This document shows positions 25,154 to 33,211 of a stretch of DNA of 64,000 nt, piece by piece; position 1 is the stretch's first letter; each line of letters opens with the position of its first letter. The DNA is from Mycolicibacterium parafortuitum (GTDB lineage: Bacteria; Actinomycetota; Actinomycetes; Mycobacteriales; Mycobacteriaceae). The stretch is taken from NCBI RefSeq assembly GCF_002086815.1, contig NZ_MVID01000016.1, positions 1 through 64,000 on the forward strand, given 5' to 3'. The position numbers and the translations under genes are program-made. The notes beneath the pieces are model-generated. The model saw nothing but the letters and a program-made list of their open reading frames with translations, was not told where the DNA came from and searched no databases.

Positions 25154-26605
25154 GTGAATACAACCGTCGGTGCGATGACACCCAGGCGCAAGGCCGTCAT
25201 CCTGGTCTCCTGCTGCCTGAGCCTGCTCATCGTGTCGATGGACGCCACCATCGTCAACGTCGCGATCCCGTCGATCCGCACCGACCTGTCGGCGTCGTCG
25301 GCCCAGATGCAGTGGGTCGTCGACATCTACACGTTGGTGCTCGCGTCGCTGCTGATGCTGTCCGGGGCGACGGGGGACCGGTTCGGCAGACGGCGGGTGT
25401 TCCAGATCGGGCTCACGATCTTCGCGCTCGGCTCCCTCGCCTGCAGCCTGGCGCCGACCATCGACACGCTGATCGGCGCCCGCTTCCTGCAGGGTGTCGG
25501 CGGCTCGATGCTGAATCCCGTTGCGCTGTCCATCATCTCGCAGATATTCAGCAAGCCGGTGGAGCGGGCGCGCGCGCTGGGCATCTGGGGTGGCGTCACC
25601 GGCATCTCGATGGCGGCGGGCCCGATCGTCGGCGGTCTGCTCATCGAGACCGTCGGCTGGCGGTCGGTGTTCTGGATCAACCTGCCGATCTGCGCCGCCG
25701 CGATCATCCTGACCGCGGTGTTCGTCCCCGAATCGAAATCCGCGACGATGCGCAATGTCGACCCGATCGGGCAGGCGCTGGGCGTGCTGTTCCTGTTCGG
25801 CATTGTCTTCACCCTCATCGAAGGCCCGGCGCTGGGCTGGACCAACCCGCGAGTGCTCGGCATCGCCGCTGCGGCCGCGATCGCGCTGGTGGCGTTCCTG
25901 CGCTACGAGTCCCGGCGCCACGACCCGTTCCTGGACCTGCGGTTCTTCCGGTCCATCCCGTTCACCACCGCGACCGTCAACGCGATCAGCGCATTCGCCG
26001 CTTGGGGCGCGTTCCTGTTCATGATGTCGCTGTACCTGCAGGGTGAGCGGGGCTTCTCCGCGATGCACACCGGCCTGATCTACCTGCCGATCGCGATCGG
26101 CGCGCTGGTCTTCTCGCCGCTGTCGGGACGTCTGGTCGGGCGCTACGGCGCCCGCCCGTCCCTGGTCACCGCGGGCCTGATGATCACCTCGGCGGCGGTG
26201 ATGTTGACGTTCCTGACCGCGACGACGCCGGTGTGGTGGCTGCTGGTGGTGTTCGCCGTGTTCGGCATCGGGTTCTCGATGGTCAATGCGCCGATCACGA
26301 ACGCCGCCGTCAGCGGGATGCCGCTCGACCGGGCGGGGGCCGCGTCGGCGGTGACGTCGACCAGTCGCCAGGTCGGTGTCAGCATCGGGGTGGCGCTGTG
26401 CGGTTCGGTGGCCGGGTCCGCGATGGCCGGCGTCGCCACCGACTTCGCGGCCGCGGCACGGCCGTTGTGGTTCATGTGCGTCGGACTGGGCCTGTTGATC
26501 CTCGCGCTCGGGCTGTTCTCGACGTCGCAGCGCGCGCAGCGTTCGGCCGAGCGGCTCGCGCCGCTGGTCGCCGGAACTCCGGTCGGAGGTGTCCATGTCC
26601 GGTGA
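25154..26605 (+). CDS. DHA2-family (14-TM) MFS drug-efflux transporter
   Basis: A 483-residue antiporter-type permease of the EmrB/QacA group. Motif C-like and signature regions are visible: SMDATIVNVAIPSIRTDLSA (about residues 28-47), LLMLSGATGDRFGRRRVF with motif A (DRFGRRR), and GSMLNPVALSII. Residues 10-470 hold about 14 hydrophobic segments. The start is a GTG; ATG 25175 is an alternative. The downstream marR gene overlaps it by 11 bp, the usual layout for a MarR-controlled exporter. Confidence 0.88.
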   Translation: MNTTVGAMTPRRKAVILVSCCLSLLIVSMDATIVNVAIPSIRTDLSASSAQMQWVVDIYTLVLASLLMLSGATGDRFGRRRVFQIGLTIFALGSLACSLAPTIDTLIGARFLQGVGGSMLNPVALSIISQIFSKPVERARALGIWGGVTGISMAAGPIVGGLLIETVGWRSVFWINLPICAAAIILTAVFVPESKSATMRNVDPIGQALGVLFLFGIVFTLIEGPALGWTNPRVLGIAAAAAIALVAFLRYESRRHDPFLDLRFFRSIPFTTATVNAISAFAAWGAFLFMMSLYLQGERGFSAMHTGLIYLPIAIGALVFSPLSGRLVGRYGARPSLVTAGLMITSAAVMLTFLTATTPVWWLLVVFAVFGIGFSMVNAPITNAAVSGMPLDRAGAASAVTSTSRQVGVSIGVALCGSVAGSAMAGVATDFAAAARPLWFMCVGLGLLILALGLFSTSQRAQRSAERLAPLVAGTPVGGVHVR

Positions 26606-27011
26606 GTCCCTGGCCGACGAAGTCTGGCGGGATCTGGCCGCATTCGTCCACGATCACCGCGACAGCTGGAAGAAGGCGGTGGTCGAACGTACGGGACTGC
26701 CGTTCAGCAGGGTGCGGATCCTGATGCGGCTGAGCCGTAAACCGATGACGGTCAAGCAGATCGCGGCCGCGGCGACGGTGGACGCGCCGGCGGCCACCGT
26801 CGCGGTCAACGATCTCGAAGACCGCGGACTGGTGGTGCGGCGGGTCGATCCGTCGAACCGCCGCTGCAAGACGGTGTCGCTGACCGACGCCGGCCGCGCG
26901 ATGGTCCGCGAGATCGACGCGGTCCACGACCCGGCGCCGGCCGGGGTGGCCGCACTGGCGCCCGACGACCTCGCCACTCTGCGGCGGCTCCTCGACGGGA
27001 TGAAGGACTAG
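26595..27011 (+). CDS. MarR-family transcriptional regulator
   Basis: A 138-residue winged-helix regulator. The recognition region is MTVKQIAAAATVDAPAATVAVNDLEDRGLV and the wing VRRVDPSNRRCKTVSLTDAG. It starts inside the 3' end of the transporter gene; an in-frame GTG two codons upstream is an alternative. It most likely represses its own operon in response to a transported compound. The 3' end overlaps the convergent oxidoreductase gene by 4 bp. Confidence 0.88.
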   Translation: MSGESLADEVWRDLAAFVHDHRDSWKKAVVERTGLPFSRVRILMRLSRKPMTVKQIAAAATVDAPAATVAVNDLEDRGLVVRRVDPSNRRCKTVSLTDAGRAMVREIDAVHDPAPAGVAALAPDDLATLRRLLDGMKD

Positions 27012-28567
27012 CGGCCCAGCACGGCCATCGCCGCATTGTGCCCGCCGATCCCCGACACCGCACCGCCACGGCGAGAACCCGAGCCGCACAACAGCACCCG
27101 TTCGTGCGCGGTGGCGACGCCCCAGCGTTGAGCGGGTGTCTGCAGCGGTTCGTCGTCCTCGGCGAAGGGCCAGTCCAGCGCGCCGTGGAAGATGTTGCCC
27201 CCGGTCATTCCCAGCGCGTCCTGCAGATCGGCCGTCGTCTTGGCTTCCAGGCACGGCCGGCCGGCCGCATCGGTCAGTATCACGTCCTGAATGGGTTCAT
27301 CCAGAACAGAATTCAGCGAGTCCAGCACCGCGGCGGTCAGGTTGCGGCGAATCTGGTCGGGCGGCGTGCCTGCCGTCAGCGTGTGCGGGGTGTGCAGGCC
27401 GAACACCGTCAGGGTGTGTGCCCCGCTGTCGCGCAGGGTCGGCGACAGGATGGACGGGTCGGCCAGGGAGTGGCAGTAGATCTCGCACGGCAGGGGGTCG
27501 GGCACCGATCCGCCGACCGCCTGCCGGTACGCGCTCGCGAGCTGGCTGTAGTTCTCGTTGATGTGGAATGTGCCGCCGAAAGCCTGTTCCGCGGTGACAC
27601 TTTCGTCACGCAGCCGGGGCAGGCGCCGCAGCATCAGGTTCACCTTGATCTGTGATCCCGGTGCGATGTCGGGTTCGTCCTCGCCGAGCAGCCGCGCCAG
27701 TACGGCCGGGGTGACGTTCGCCAGCACCCGGTCCGCAGCGACGCGCTGGTCGCCGTCGCCGTCGCGGTAACTCACCTCGCCGTCCGGGGTGATCGCGTAA
27801 ACGTCTGCGCCGGTGCGGATCTGCGCACCGAACCGCGCGGCGGCCGCGACCAGGGCGCCGGTGACCGCGCCCATGCCGCCGATCGGCACGTCCCAGTCGC
27901 CCGTGCCGCCGCCGATCAGGTGGTAGAGGAAGCACCGGTTCTGGATCAGCGTGTCGTCGTCGAGCCCGGCGAATGTGCCGATCAGCGCGTCGGTCGCCAT
28001 CACGCCGCGGACCAGGTCGCTGGACACCGCCGCGGTGATGGCGTCGCCGACGGGCTGATCGATCACCTCGTGCCACGCCCGCTGCGCCTCCGGTCCGCCG
28101 TCGGCCACCACCGCGCTGCGCAATTGGGAACGCGTCCGCAAGGGCTCGGTCAACGTCGGCCACACCCGTGCGGTGACGGTTGCGCAGCGCCGGTAGAACT
28201 CGGTGAACCCGGCCTCGTCGTCGGCGGCGCCGACGGCACCGAACGTCGAGGACGGCCCGACCAGCAGGCCGGTGCGCCCGCCGGTGGCGGGGTCGGGGGT
28301 GTAGGACGAATATCGCCGGCGGGCCAGGTGGACCTGGGCGCCGAGGTCGTCGACGATGCGCCGCGGCAGCAGACTGACCAGATACGAGTAGCGGGACAGC
28401 CGCGCGTCGACGCCGTCGAACGGATGCGCCGACACCGCAGCACCGCCGACCTGATCGAGGCGTTCGAGCACCAGGACGCGCCGGCCTGCCTGGGCCAGAT
28501 AGCCGGCCGCGACCAGCCCGTTGTGGCCGCCTCCGACGATGACGGCGTCCCAGTGCGAGGTCTCCAT
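27008..28567 (-). CDS. Phytoene-desaturase-like FAD oxidoreductase, Rv0897c type
   Basis: A 519-residue flavoprotein with an N-terminal Rossmann FAD motif (DAVIVGGGHNGLVAAGYLAQAG, then VLVLERLDQVGGAAV). The C-terminal FAD-closing motif is VLLCGSGSRRGGAVSGIGGHNAAMA. This matches the carotenoid desaturase/isomerase-like NAD(P)/FAD family and Rv0897c. No carotenoid genes are nearby, so the substrate is unknown. ATG 28567 with CTGGAG upstream is chosen; an exported-protein gene ends 11 bp upstream on the same strand. Confidence 0.88.
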   Translation of the reverse strand: METSHWDAVIVGGGHNGLVAAGYLAQAGRRVLVLERLDQVGGAAVSAHPFDGVDARLSRYSYLVSLLPRRIVDDLGAQVHLARRRYSSYTPDPATGGRTGLLVGPSSTFGAVGAADDEAGFTEFYRRCATVTARVWPTLTEPLRTRSQLRSAVVADGGPEAQRAWHEVIDQPVGDAITAAVSSDLVRGVMATDALIGTFAGLDDDTLIQNRCFLYHLIGGGTGDWDVPIGGMGAVTGALVAAAARFGAQIRTGADVYAITPDGEVSYRDGDGDQRVAADRVLANVTPAVLARLLGEDEPDIAPGSQIKVNLMLRRLPRLRDESVTAEQAFGGTFHINENYSQLASAYRQAVGGSVPDPLPCEIYCHSLADPSILSPTLRDSGAHTLTVFGLHTPHTLTAGTPPDQIRRNLTAAVLDSLNSVLDEPIQDVILTDAAGRPCLEAKTTADLQDALGMTGGNIFHGALDWPFAEDDEPLQTPAQRWGVATAHERVLLCGSGSRRGGAVSGIGGHNAAMAVLGR

Positions 28568-28578
28568 CGACTCCAGTG

Positions 28579-29088
28579 TCACGCTTTCGTGCCCGCCCGT
28601 GCGCAGGCCATCTGTGCGGCTTCGGTGTGGCTGTTCAATTCGGTTGCGGCGTTGTTGAACCGGTCGACGTCGGCACGCAGACCCATCAACAGCAGCAGCT
28701 TCACCGCCCCCATCGACCACGTCCGCATCGGCGCGGCGACCTCGGGCTGCAGCCCCGGCACCCGCGATGCGTCCAATGCGAGAGACGCGGCCTCGCGCAA
28801 CCCCGCGCGCCCGTAGGAGTTGTTCTCCGCGACGATCGGGTCGAGATAGTCGGGGTTCTTCTCTCCGATCGCGAGCACGTTGGCGAACTCGCCGTAGCTC
28901 AGCGCGGCGGTGTCGAGCGCCCGGGCGAACTGCCGGCACGCGGCGACGGCCTCCGGCGCGGCGTCGACCGGCTCGGGCGGTATCGGCTCGTCGGGTGCCG
29001 AGGGTGCCGTTGCGGGCTGGGCTGCCCCGACGGGAACGCAGGTCAGCGCCACGACGCACGCCATCGTGCTCGCGGCCAGGATGCGCAC
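28579..29088 (-). CDS. Exported protein of unknown function
   Basis: A 169-residue protein with a signal peptide (VRILAASTMACVVALTCVPVGAAQP), then a helical domain containing CRQFARALDTAALSYGEFANVL, NPDYLDPIVAENNSYG and a C-terminal LNSHTEAAQMACARAG; two cysteines may pair. The start is uncertain: GTG 29088 fits the signal peptide, with GGGGAGG about 17 bases upstream, longer than ideal. It precedes the FAD oxidoreductase and diverges from the porin cluster. I do not recognise the family. Confidence 0.75.
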   Translation of the reverse strand: MRILAASTMACVVALTCVPVGAAQPATAPSAPDEPIPPEPVDAAPEAVAACRQFARALDTAALSYGEFANVLAIGEKNPDYLDPIVAENNSYGRAGLREAASLALDASRVPGLQPEVAAPMRTWSMGAVKLLLLMGLRADVDRFNNAATELNSHTEAAQMACARAGTKA

Positions 29089-29279
29089 CGTCGGCGTGAT
29101 GTCGAACCTCCCCAGATGCGGTGTGGGCCGGGCGTTTCGCTCGTGTTTGCGAGCCGAAGCCCTGACCGGCAACGCCGCGTGCATTAAAGTCACTCCGTAC
29201 AGTCCCCGGGCGTTTGCTGTCGAGAAACCCTGGGGCTCGATCATTCTAGCGATGTCGATTCTGGGGAAGGCACTCCTGC

Positions 29280-29957
29280 ATGCGTTTTCGGGCCGTTGCG
29301 GCGACCTGCTCGATGCTGGTCGCGGCGCTGGGGGTGACCCCACCGGCGGCGGCCCAGCCGGTGCCGCCGCCGGATCCCGTGGCGCCGGTCTCCGAGTCCC
29401 TGCCGCTGTCACCCGACGTCGTCGCCTCCGCGCCGTCGGGCTATCTGAAGACCCCGGACGGCTGGGAATTGACGGTCGGAGCCAAAGACGAGACCCAGGT
29501 CGCGGTGGCACCGTTGACCACGGCGCTGACGTCGCGTGAGTACGTCGTCGGCGGAACGTTCACCGCGACGGTGGCCGGGGCGGGTGCGACCACGCTGAGC
29601 GGCGGTTCGCTGGTCGTCGGCTACCGGATCGGCTGCGGCATCGTCGGTGGTCCGGTCGAGGTGTTCGCCACCACCGGCGCGACCCCGCGATTCGGTATCG
29701 ACGCGGTGCTGGGCGAGGTGATCGTCCCGTTCAACAACCAGATCAAAATCAACCTGCGGCCCGGCACCGTGACCTTGGTTCCGGTGGGGGAGAAACAGTT
29801 CAAAGGCTCCGACGCCCGGGTGACGGTCACCGGGTTCCGGATCAAGACCGACGGGTGCGTCGGTCAGTCGTTCATCCAGTCGTACGCGACGCTGACCGTG
29901 AACACCACGGACACCTCGGACATCGTCACGTACGCCGGCCAGATCAAGGTGGTCTGA
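29280..29957 (+). CDS. MspA-family porin (first of tandem pair)
   Basis: A 225-residue exported protein with signal peptide to about residue 26 (AAAQP) and a beta-rich mature part. It carries the MspA family signature GYRIGCGI and the shared block DGWELTVGAKDETQVAVAPLTTAL. MspA porins form octameric outer-membrane channels for hydrophilic nutrients. Unlike classic MspA it has Cys119 and Cys193, both kept in the paralogue downstream, which may form a disulfide. It is the first gene of a run of exported proteins; the next gene begins one base after its stop. Confidence 0.88.
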   Translation: MRFRAVAATCSMLVAALGVTPPAAAQPVPPPDPVAPVSESLPLSPDVVASAPSGYLKTPDGWELTVGAKDETQVAVAPLTTALTSREYVVGGTFTATVAGAGATTLSGGSLVVGYRIGCGIVGGPVEVFATTGATPRFGIDAVLGEVIVPFNNQIKINLRPGTVTLVPVGEKQFKGSDARVTVTGFRIKTDGCVGQSFIQSYATLTVNTTDTSDIVTYAGQIKVV

Positions 29958-29958
29958 C

Positions 29959-30624
29959 GTGAGGACGGCACGGAGGTGGGGCACGCTGGTGGCGGCGGGT
30001 CTGCTCTGGGCCCCGATACCGGTCGCGTCCGCGCAGCCCGCCGACCCGGACGTGCAATCGGTGGCCGACGTCGCCCCGCCGCCCGCCGGCGCGGTGCCGT
30101 CGGGTCCGCCCGGCACGGTCGTGACGCCGGACGGCTGGGAGCTGTCCGTATCGGCTCGCGACGAAACCCAGGTCGCGGTCGCGCCGCTGACCACGGCGCT
30201 GTCCTCGCGCGAGTACCTGGTGGCCGCGACGTTCGAGGGCAGTGTGTCCGGTGACGGCAGCACCCCGACGACGGGCGGAACCCTGGAGGTCGGTTACCAG
30301 ATCGGTTGTGGCATCACCTTGAACGTGGTCAAGCTCAACGGCTCCGCGGGGATCACGGCGCGACTGCACCCGCTCACCAGCTCGGTCGACTTTCCGGTGA
30401 CCGCGCAGATCGAGGTGTTCCCGCAACCGGGGGAGGTCACCACGGTCCAGCTGACCCAGAAATCGTTCGAGGGCACCCGCCCCCGGGTCACGGTCAAGGA
30501 CGTCCGGATCAAGATCGACGGCTGTGTCGGGCAGTCGTTCCTGCGGTCGTACGCGGTGCTGACCAGCTCCACCGACTCGGCCGACGACATCGTCGCCTAC
30601 TACGGCGTCACGAAGGCGGTCTGA
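29959..30624 (+). CDS. MspA-family porin (second of tandem pair)
   Basis: A 221-residue paralogue of the preceding gene, from tandem duplication. It shares DGWELSVSARDETQVAVAPL, GYQIGCGI and IDGCVGQSFLRSYA. The signal peptide ends near residue 25 (VASAQP). Cys117 and Cys189 match the Cys pair of the first copy. GTG start immediately after the upstream stop. The two may form homo- or hetero-oligomers; the constriction-loop residues cannot be modelled here. Confidence 0.88.
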   Translation: MRTARRWGTLVAAGLLWAPIPVASAQPADPDVQSVADVAPPPAGAVPSGPPGTVVTPDGWELSVSARDETQVAVAPLTTALSSREYLVAATFEGSVSGDGSTPTTGGTLEVGYQIGCGITLNVVKLNGSAGITARLHPLTSSVDFPVTAQIEVFPQPGEVTTVQLTQKSFEGTRPRVTVKDVRIKIDGCVGQSFLRSYAVLTSSTDSADDIVAYYGVTKAV

Positions 30625-30625
30625 G

Positions 30626-31138
30626 ATGCGTTGGCGTGCTGTGGTGGCTGTCGGGACGCTGGGTGCCGGGCTGATGCTCGCCCCGTCCGCGGGTGCGCAG
30701 CCGCCCGCACCGTCGCCCGTCCCGGCACCGCCGCCTGCCGAACCGCTGTTCCCGCTGGCGCAGAGTGATGCGCCCACCCAGGTCGCGGGCGGATTGCCCG
30801 CGCTGCCCGACCTGTCCGGGCAGACCCCGAACGAGTTCCTGCTCGGTCAGCACGCCGCGCCCGCGCCACCGGGCCAGGCGCCGGTCGCACCGATCAACCT
30901 GAACCCGTTCAACAACACCTATCTGCTGCCGCAGCATCTCGTGCCGTCGGCGCCGGGGCAGGGCGAGCTCTTCGGTATCCCGCCCGGTCAGGAACTCGCC
31001 GATGCAAATGGGATGGAATTCCTGAAGCGGCTCTACGACACTTATCGGGCGGGCGGTCTGGAGGGTGGGCTGCTCGGCCAACGGGGACTGGACTCACTGA
31101 ACAAGCCGCTGCCCGTCGAACCACCACCGCACCCGTGA
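30626..31138 (+). CDS. Exported proline-rich protein of the porin cluster
   Basis: A 170-residue protein with a cleavable signal (about residues 1-25, APSAGAQPP), a proline-rich linker and a conserved-looking region NEFLLGQHAAPAPPGQ, NLNPFNNTYLLPQHLVPSAP and LKRLYDTYRAGGLEGGLLGQ. The start is 1 base after the porin stop, and its own stop overlaps the next possible GTG. Function is unknown; co-transcription suggests a role with the MspA-type porins at the envelope. Confidence 0.75.
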   Translation: MRWRAVVAVGTLGAGLMLAPSAGAQPPAPSPVPAPPPAEPLFPLAQSDAPTQVAGGLPALPDLSGQTPNEFLLGQHAAPAPPGQAPVAPINLNPFNNTYLLPQHLVPSAPGQGELFGIPPGQELADANGMEFLKRLYDTYRAGGLEGGLLGQRGLDSLNKPLPVEPPPHP

Positions 31139-31146
31139 GGACTGGC

Positions 31147-32139
31147 ATGAAGATCAACAGGATGGGGCGCTCGTCGGTGGCCGCGGTGTCGGCGGTGTGC
31201 CTGGTGGTCCCGGCGGTGACGTTCGAGGTGGCGCCGAGGGCGGCAGAGGCCGTCACCGAGCACGTCGTACCGGCATTGGCCTCGCTCGTCGCGCCGCGGG
31301 ACCAGTTCACGGTCGCACCGTTCCCCGGCTCGGGCATCTCGGATCTCGGCGGCGGCCCAGCGCCGAAGGTGGTCGTGGAACCCGTGCCCGCGGTGTCGGT
31401 GGACGGAGCTCCGCGACCCGCATTGGAGCCGTACGTCCTCGTGCAGGAGACCGGTGTCGAAGTCGTCGACCCGCGCAGCGGCCACCGGGTCCCGGCCGCG
31501 GCGCTGACCCCGGCGGATTTCCTCAATGCGATGACCGCGGCGGGTTACCTGGTGCTGGCGGTGCCGTCGCTGTTCGTGACGATCCCGTTCCAGCTCCTCA
31601 CCGGGCAGCGCGCGGCGATCACGTTGTCACTGAACAAGATCATCCAGGCCGCCAACGCGATTCTGAAACTCGTCGACAAGAAGATTCCGGAGATTCCGGT
31701 GCCGGCCACTCAGACCGCGGGATTGGCGTCGGGGCCGGCGGCTCTCGATGAGGTGCGGGACCGAGAGCCGGTCGACAGCGGTGACGAACCCGACAGCGGT
31801 ACCGACCGCGCGGAGGCGTCCGCGCCCGACGGGGCGGCACCGGCGTCCTCCGGTGTGACCGGACGGATCTCGGGGCAGCCGGGAGCTTCGGCCGAATCGG
31901 ACGACAGCGACGACGCGGCAGCCGGTACCCACAACGACGACGGCGCCGACGACGCGCAGGACGTCCCTGAGGGCAGCGATACGGCCGAGGACGGCGATGC
32001 GGCCGAGCCGGCGCCCGTGACGAAGGACGCCGACGACGACACCGACGGTGGCGACGACGATGCCGGACGAACGTCCGGTAAGCCGGCCACCGACCGCGAA
32101 TCGGCGAAAGCCGGGACATCGGGCTCGACCGGCGAGTGA
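31147..32139 (+). CDS. Exported protein with hydrophobic helix and acidic tail
   Basis: A 330-residue protein. A signal-like segment covers about residues 8-28, and a hydrophobic region at about 125-150 reads AAGYLVLAVPSLFVTIPFQL. The last 130 residues are a low-complexity acidic tail of Asp, Glu, Ala and Gly. ATG 31147 is preferred; a GTG at 31135 overlapping the previous stop is an alternative. The layout (signal, membrane-active segment, acidic disordered C-terminus) recalls the GjpA-like protein at 47.5 kb, though the sequences differ. Family unknown. Confidence 0.7.
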   Translation: MKINRMGRSSVAAVSAVCLVVPAVTFEVAPRAAEAVTEHVVPALASLVAPRDQFTVAPFPGSGISDLGGGPAPKVVVEPVPAVSVDGAPRPALEPYVLVQETGVEVVDPRSGHRVPAAALTPADFLNAMTAAGYLVLAVPSLFVTIPFQLLTGQRAAITLSLNKIIQAANAILKLVDKKIPEIPVPATQTAGLASGPAALDEVRDREPVDSGDEPDSGTDRAEASAPDGAAPASSGVTGRISGQPGASAESDDSDDAAAGTHNDDGADDAQDVPEGSDTAEDGDAAEPAPVTKDADDDTDGGDDDAGRTSGKPATDRESAKAGTSGSTGE

Positions 32140-32181
32140 TATGTGAGGGTGAGAAGAACCGTTCCCTCGGAGAGGAGCGCC

Positions 32182-32466
32182 ATGGCGCGCACATGGGCGG
32201 CCGCCGCGGCGGCCACAGGCTTGATCACCGCGGTCGCGCTCGCACCGTTCGCGGTCGCGCAGCCGTCGCTGCCGCAGGCCGGAAACGAGACGCCGGGCGT
32301 GACGATCAGGCAGCTGACCCAGGCCGGCTACAACGTCGAGGTCAACTGGGTCGCCGGGGAACCGTCGAACATCCCGCTGTCGCAGTGCACCGTCACCCGC
32401 ATCGACACGTCGGCGCCGCCGACGGCGTGGGTCTCGGTCAACTGCCCGCCGGACGGTTCGCAGTAG
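32182..32466 (+). CDS. Small exported protein of the porin cluster
   Basis: A 94-residue protein with signal peptide to about residue 27 (APFAVAQP) and a short mature part with VTIRQLTQAGYNVEVNWVAG and two cysteines (SQCTVTRID ... VNCPPDG), likely disulfide-bonded. ATG 32182 has GGAGAGGAG upstream. It is the last gene of the exported-protein run and converges on the DUF2630 gene with a 3-bp gap. Function unknown. Confidence 0.78.
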   Translation: MARTWAAAAAATGLITAVALAPFAVAQPSLPQAGNETPGVTIRQLTQAGYNVEVNWVAGEPSNIPLSQCTVTRIDTSAPPTAWVSVNCPPDGSQ

Positions 32467-32469
32467 CCC

Positions 32470-32718
32470 TCAGTTGAGGTAGCCCTCGACCTCGTCCTCG
32501 GGCCGCACCGACGCGCTGTCGGGATCGCCGCCGCTGTCGCGCAGCGCACGGCGCTGACGCAGCAGATCCCAGCACTGGTCGAGTTGCGTCTCGACCGATT
32601 TGAGCCGGGTGTGTTCCTCGCTCACGTCGATCTCGCGATGCTGTAACCGGTCGCGCAGTTCACGCTCCTCGGCGACGAGCTCGTTGACGTATTTCAGGAT
32701 GTCTTGGTCACTGGCCAC
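32470..32718 (-). CDS. DUF2630 protein, Rv0898c type
   Basis: An 82-residue, highly charged, helical protein (DILKYVNELVAEERELRDRL, then SVETQLDQCWDLLRQRRALR) predicted to form a coiled coil. It matches the DUF2630 family and Rv0898c. Function is unknown. It diverges from the FKBP gene, with about 50 bp in between. Confidence 0.85.
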   Translation of the reverse strand: MASDQDILKYVNELVAEERELRDRLQHREIDVSEEHTRLKSVETQLDQCWDLLRQRRALRDSGGDPDSASVRPEDEVEGYLN

Positions 32719-32770
32719 CCTCCCAGTGTGCAGTGCTTTCCAGTACCCGTCTGCGGTCTAGGGTGAGCGA

Positions 32771-33133
32771 ATGGCTACCAAACCAGAGATCGAGTTCCCC
32801 GACGGCCCGGCACCCACCGAGTTGGTGATCGAAGACCTCGTCGTCGGCGACGGTGCGGAAGCCGTGCCGGGTGCCAACGTCGAGGTGCACTACGTCGGCG
32901 TCGAATACGACACCGGCGAGGAGTTCGACAGCTCGTGGAACCGAGGCGAATCCATCGAGTTCCCGCTGCGCGGACTCATCCAGGGATGGCAGGACGGCAT
33001 CCCCGGGATGAAGGTCGGCGGTCGCCGGAAGCTGACGATCCCGCCGGAGCAGGCCTACGGTCCCGCGGGCGGCGGGCACCGGCTGTCCGGAAAAACGCTG
33101 ATCTTCGTGATCGACCTGCTCGGCACCCGCTGA
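32771..33133 (+). CDS. FKBP-type peptidyl-prolyl cis-trans isomerase
   Basis: A 120-residue single-domain cytoplasmic FKBP, accelerating proline isomerisation in protein folding. Conserved core: VEVHYVGVEYDTGEEFDSSW, FPLRGLIQGWQDGIPGMKVG and RKLTIPPEQAYGPAG, with the active-site Tyr, Asp, Trp and Phe-type positions present. There is no signal peptide. It converges on prrB, with a hairpin between. Confidence 0.92.
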   Translation: MATKPEIEFPDGPAPTELVIEDLVVGDGAEAVPGANVEVHYVGVEYDTGEEFDSSWNRGESIEFPLRGLIQGWQDGIPGMKVGGRRKLTIPPEQAYGPAGGGHRLSGKTLIFVIDLLGTR

Positions 33134-33143
33134 CCGGGCCCCG

Positions 33144-33208
33144 CCGCCGAAAGCGCGTTCCGGCAGGGCTGCACTCGCGATAGTTCTGCCGCAACGCAGT
33201 GTCGGCGG
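33144..33208. terminator. Bidirectional hairpin between FKBP and prrB genes
   Basis: The outer stem is CCGCCGA (33144-33150) with TCGGCGG (33202-33208). The inner stem pairs GCGTTCCGGCAG (33155-33166) with CTGCCGCAACGC (33186-33197), with one mismatch. It lies exactly between two convergent stops, so it probably terminates both transcripts. Confidence 0.6.
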
Positions 33209-33211
33209 AAG

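Noticed and set aside
28568..29059. N-terminal extension of the FAD oxidoreductase
   Set aside because: The extension overlaps the exported protein gene in another frame, and the Rossmann motif starts only a few residues after ATG 28567.
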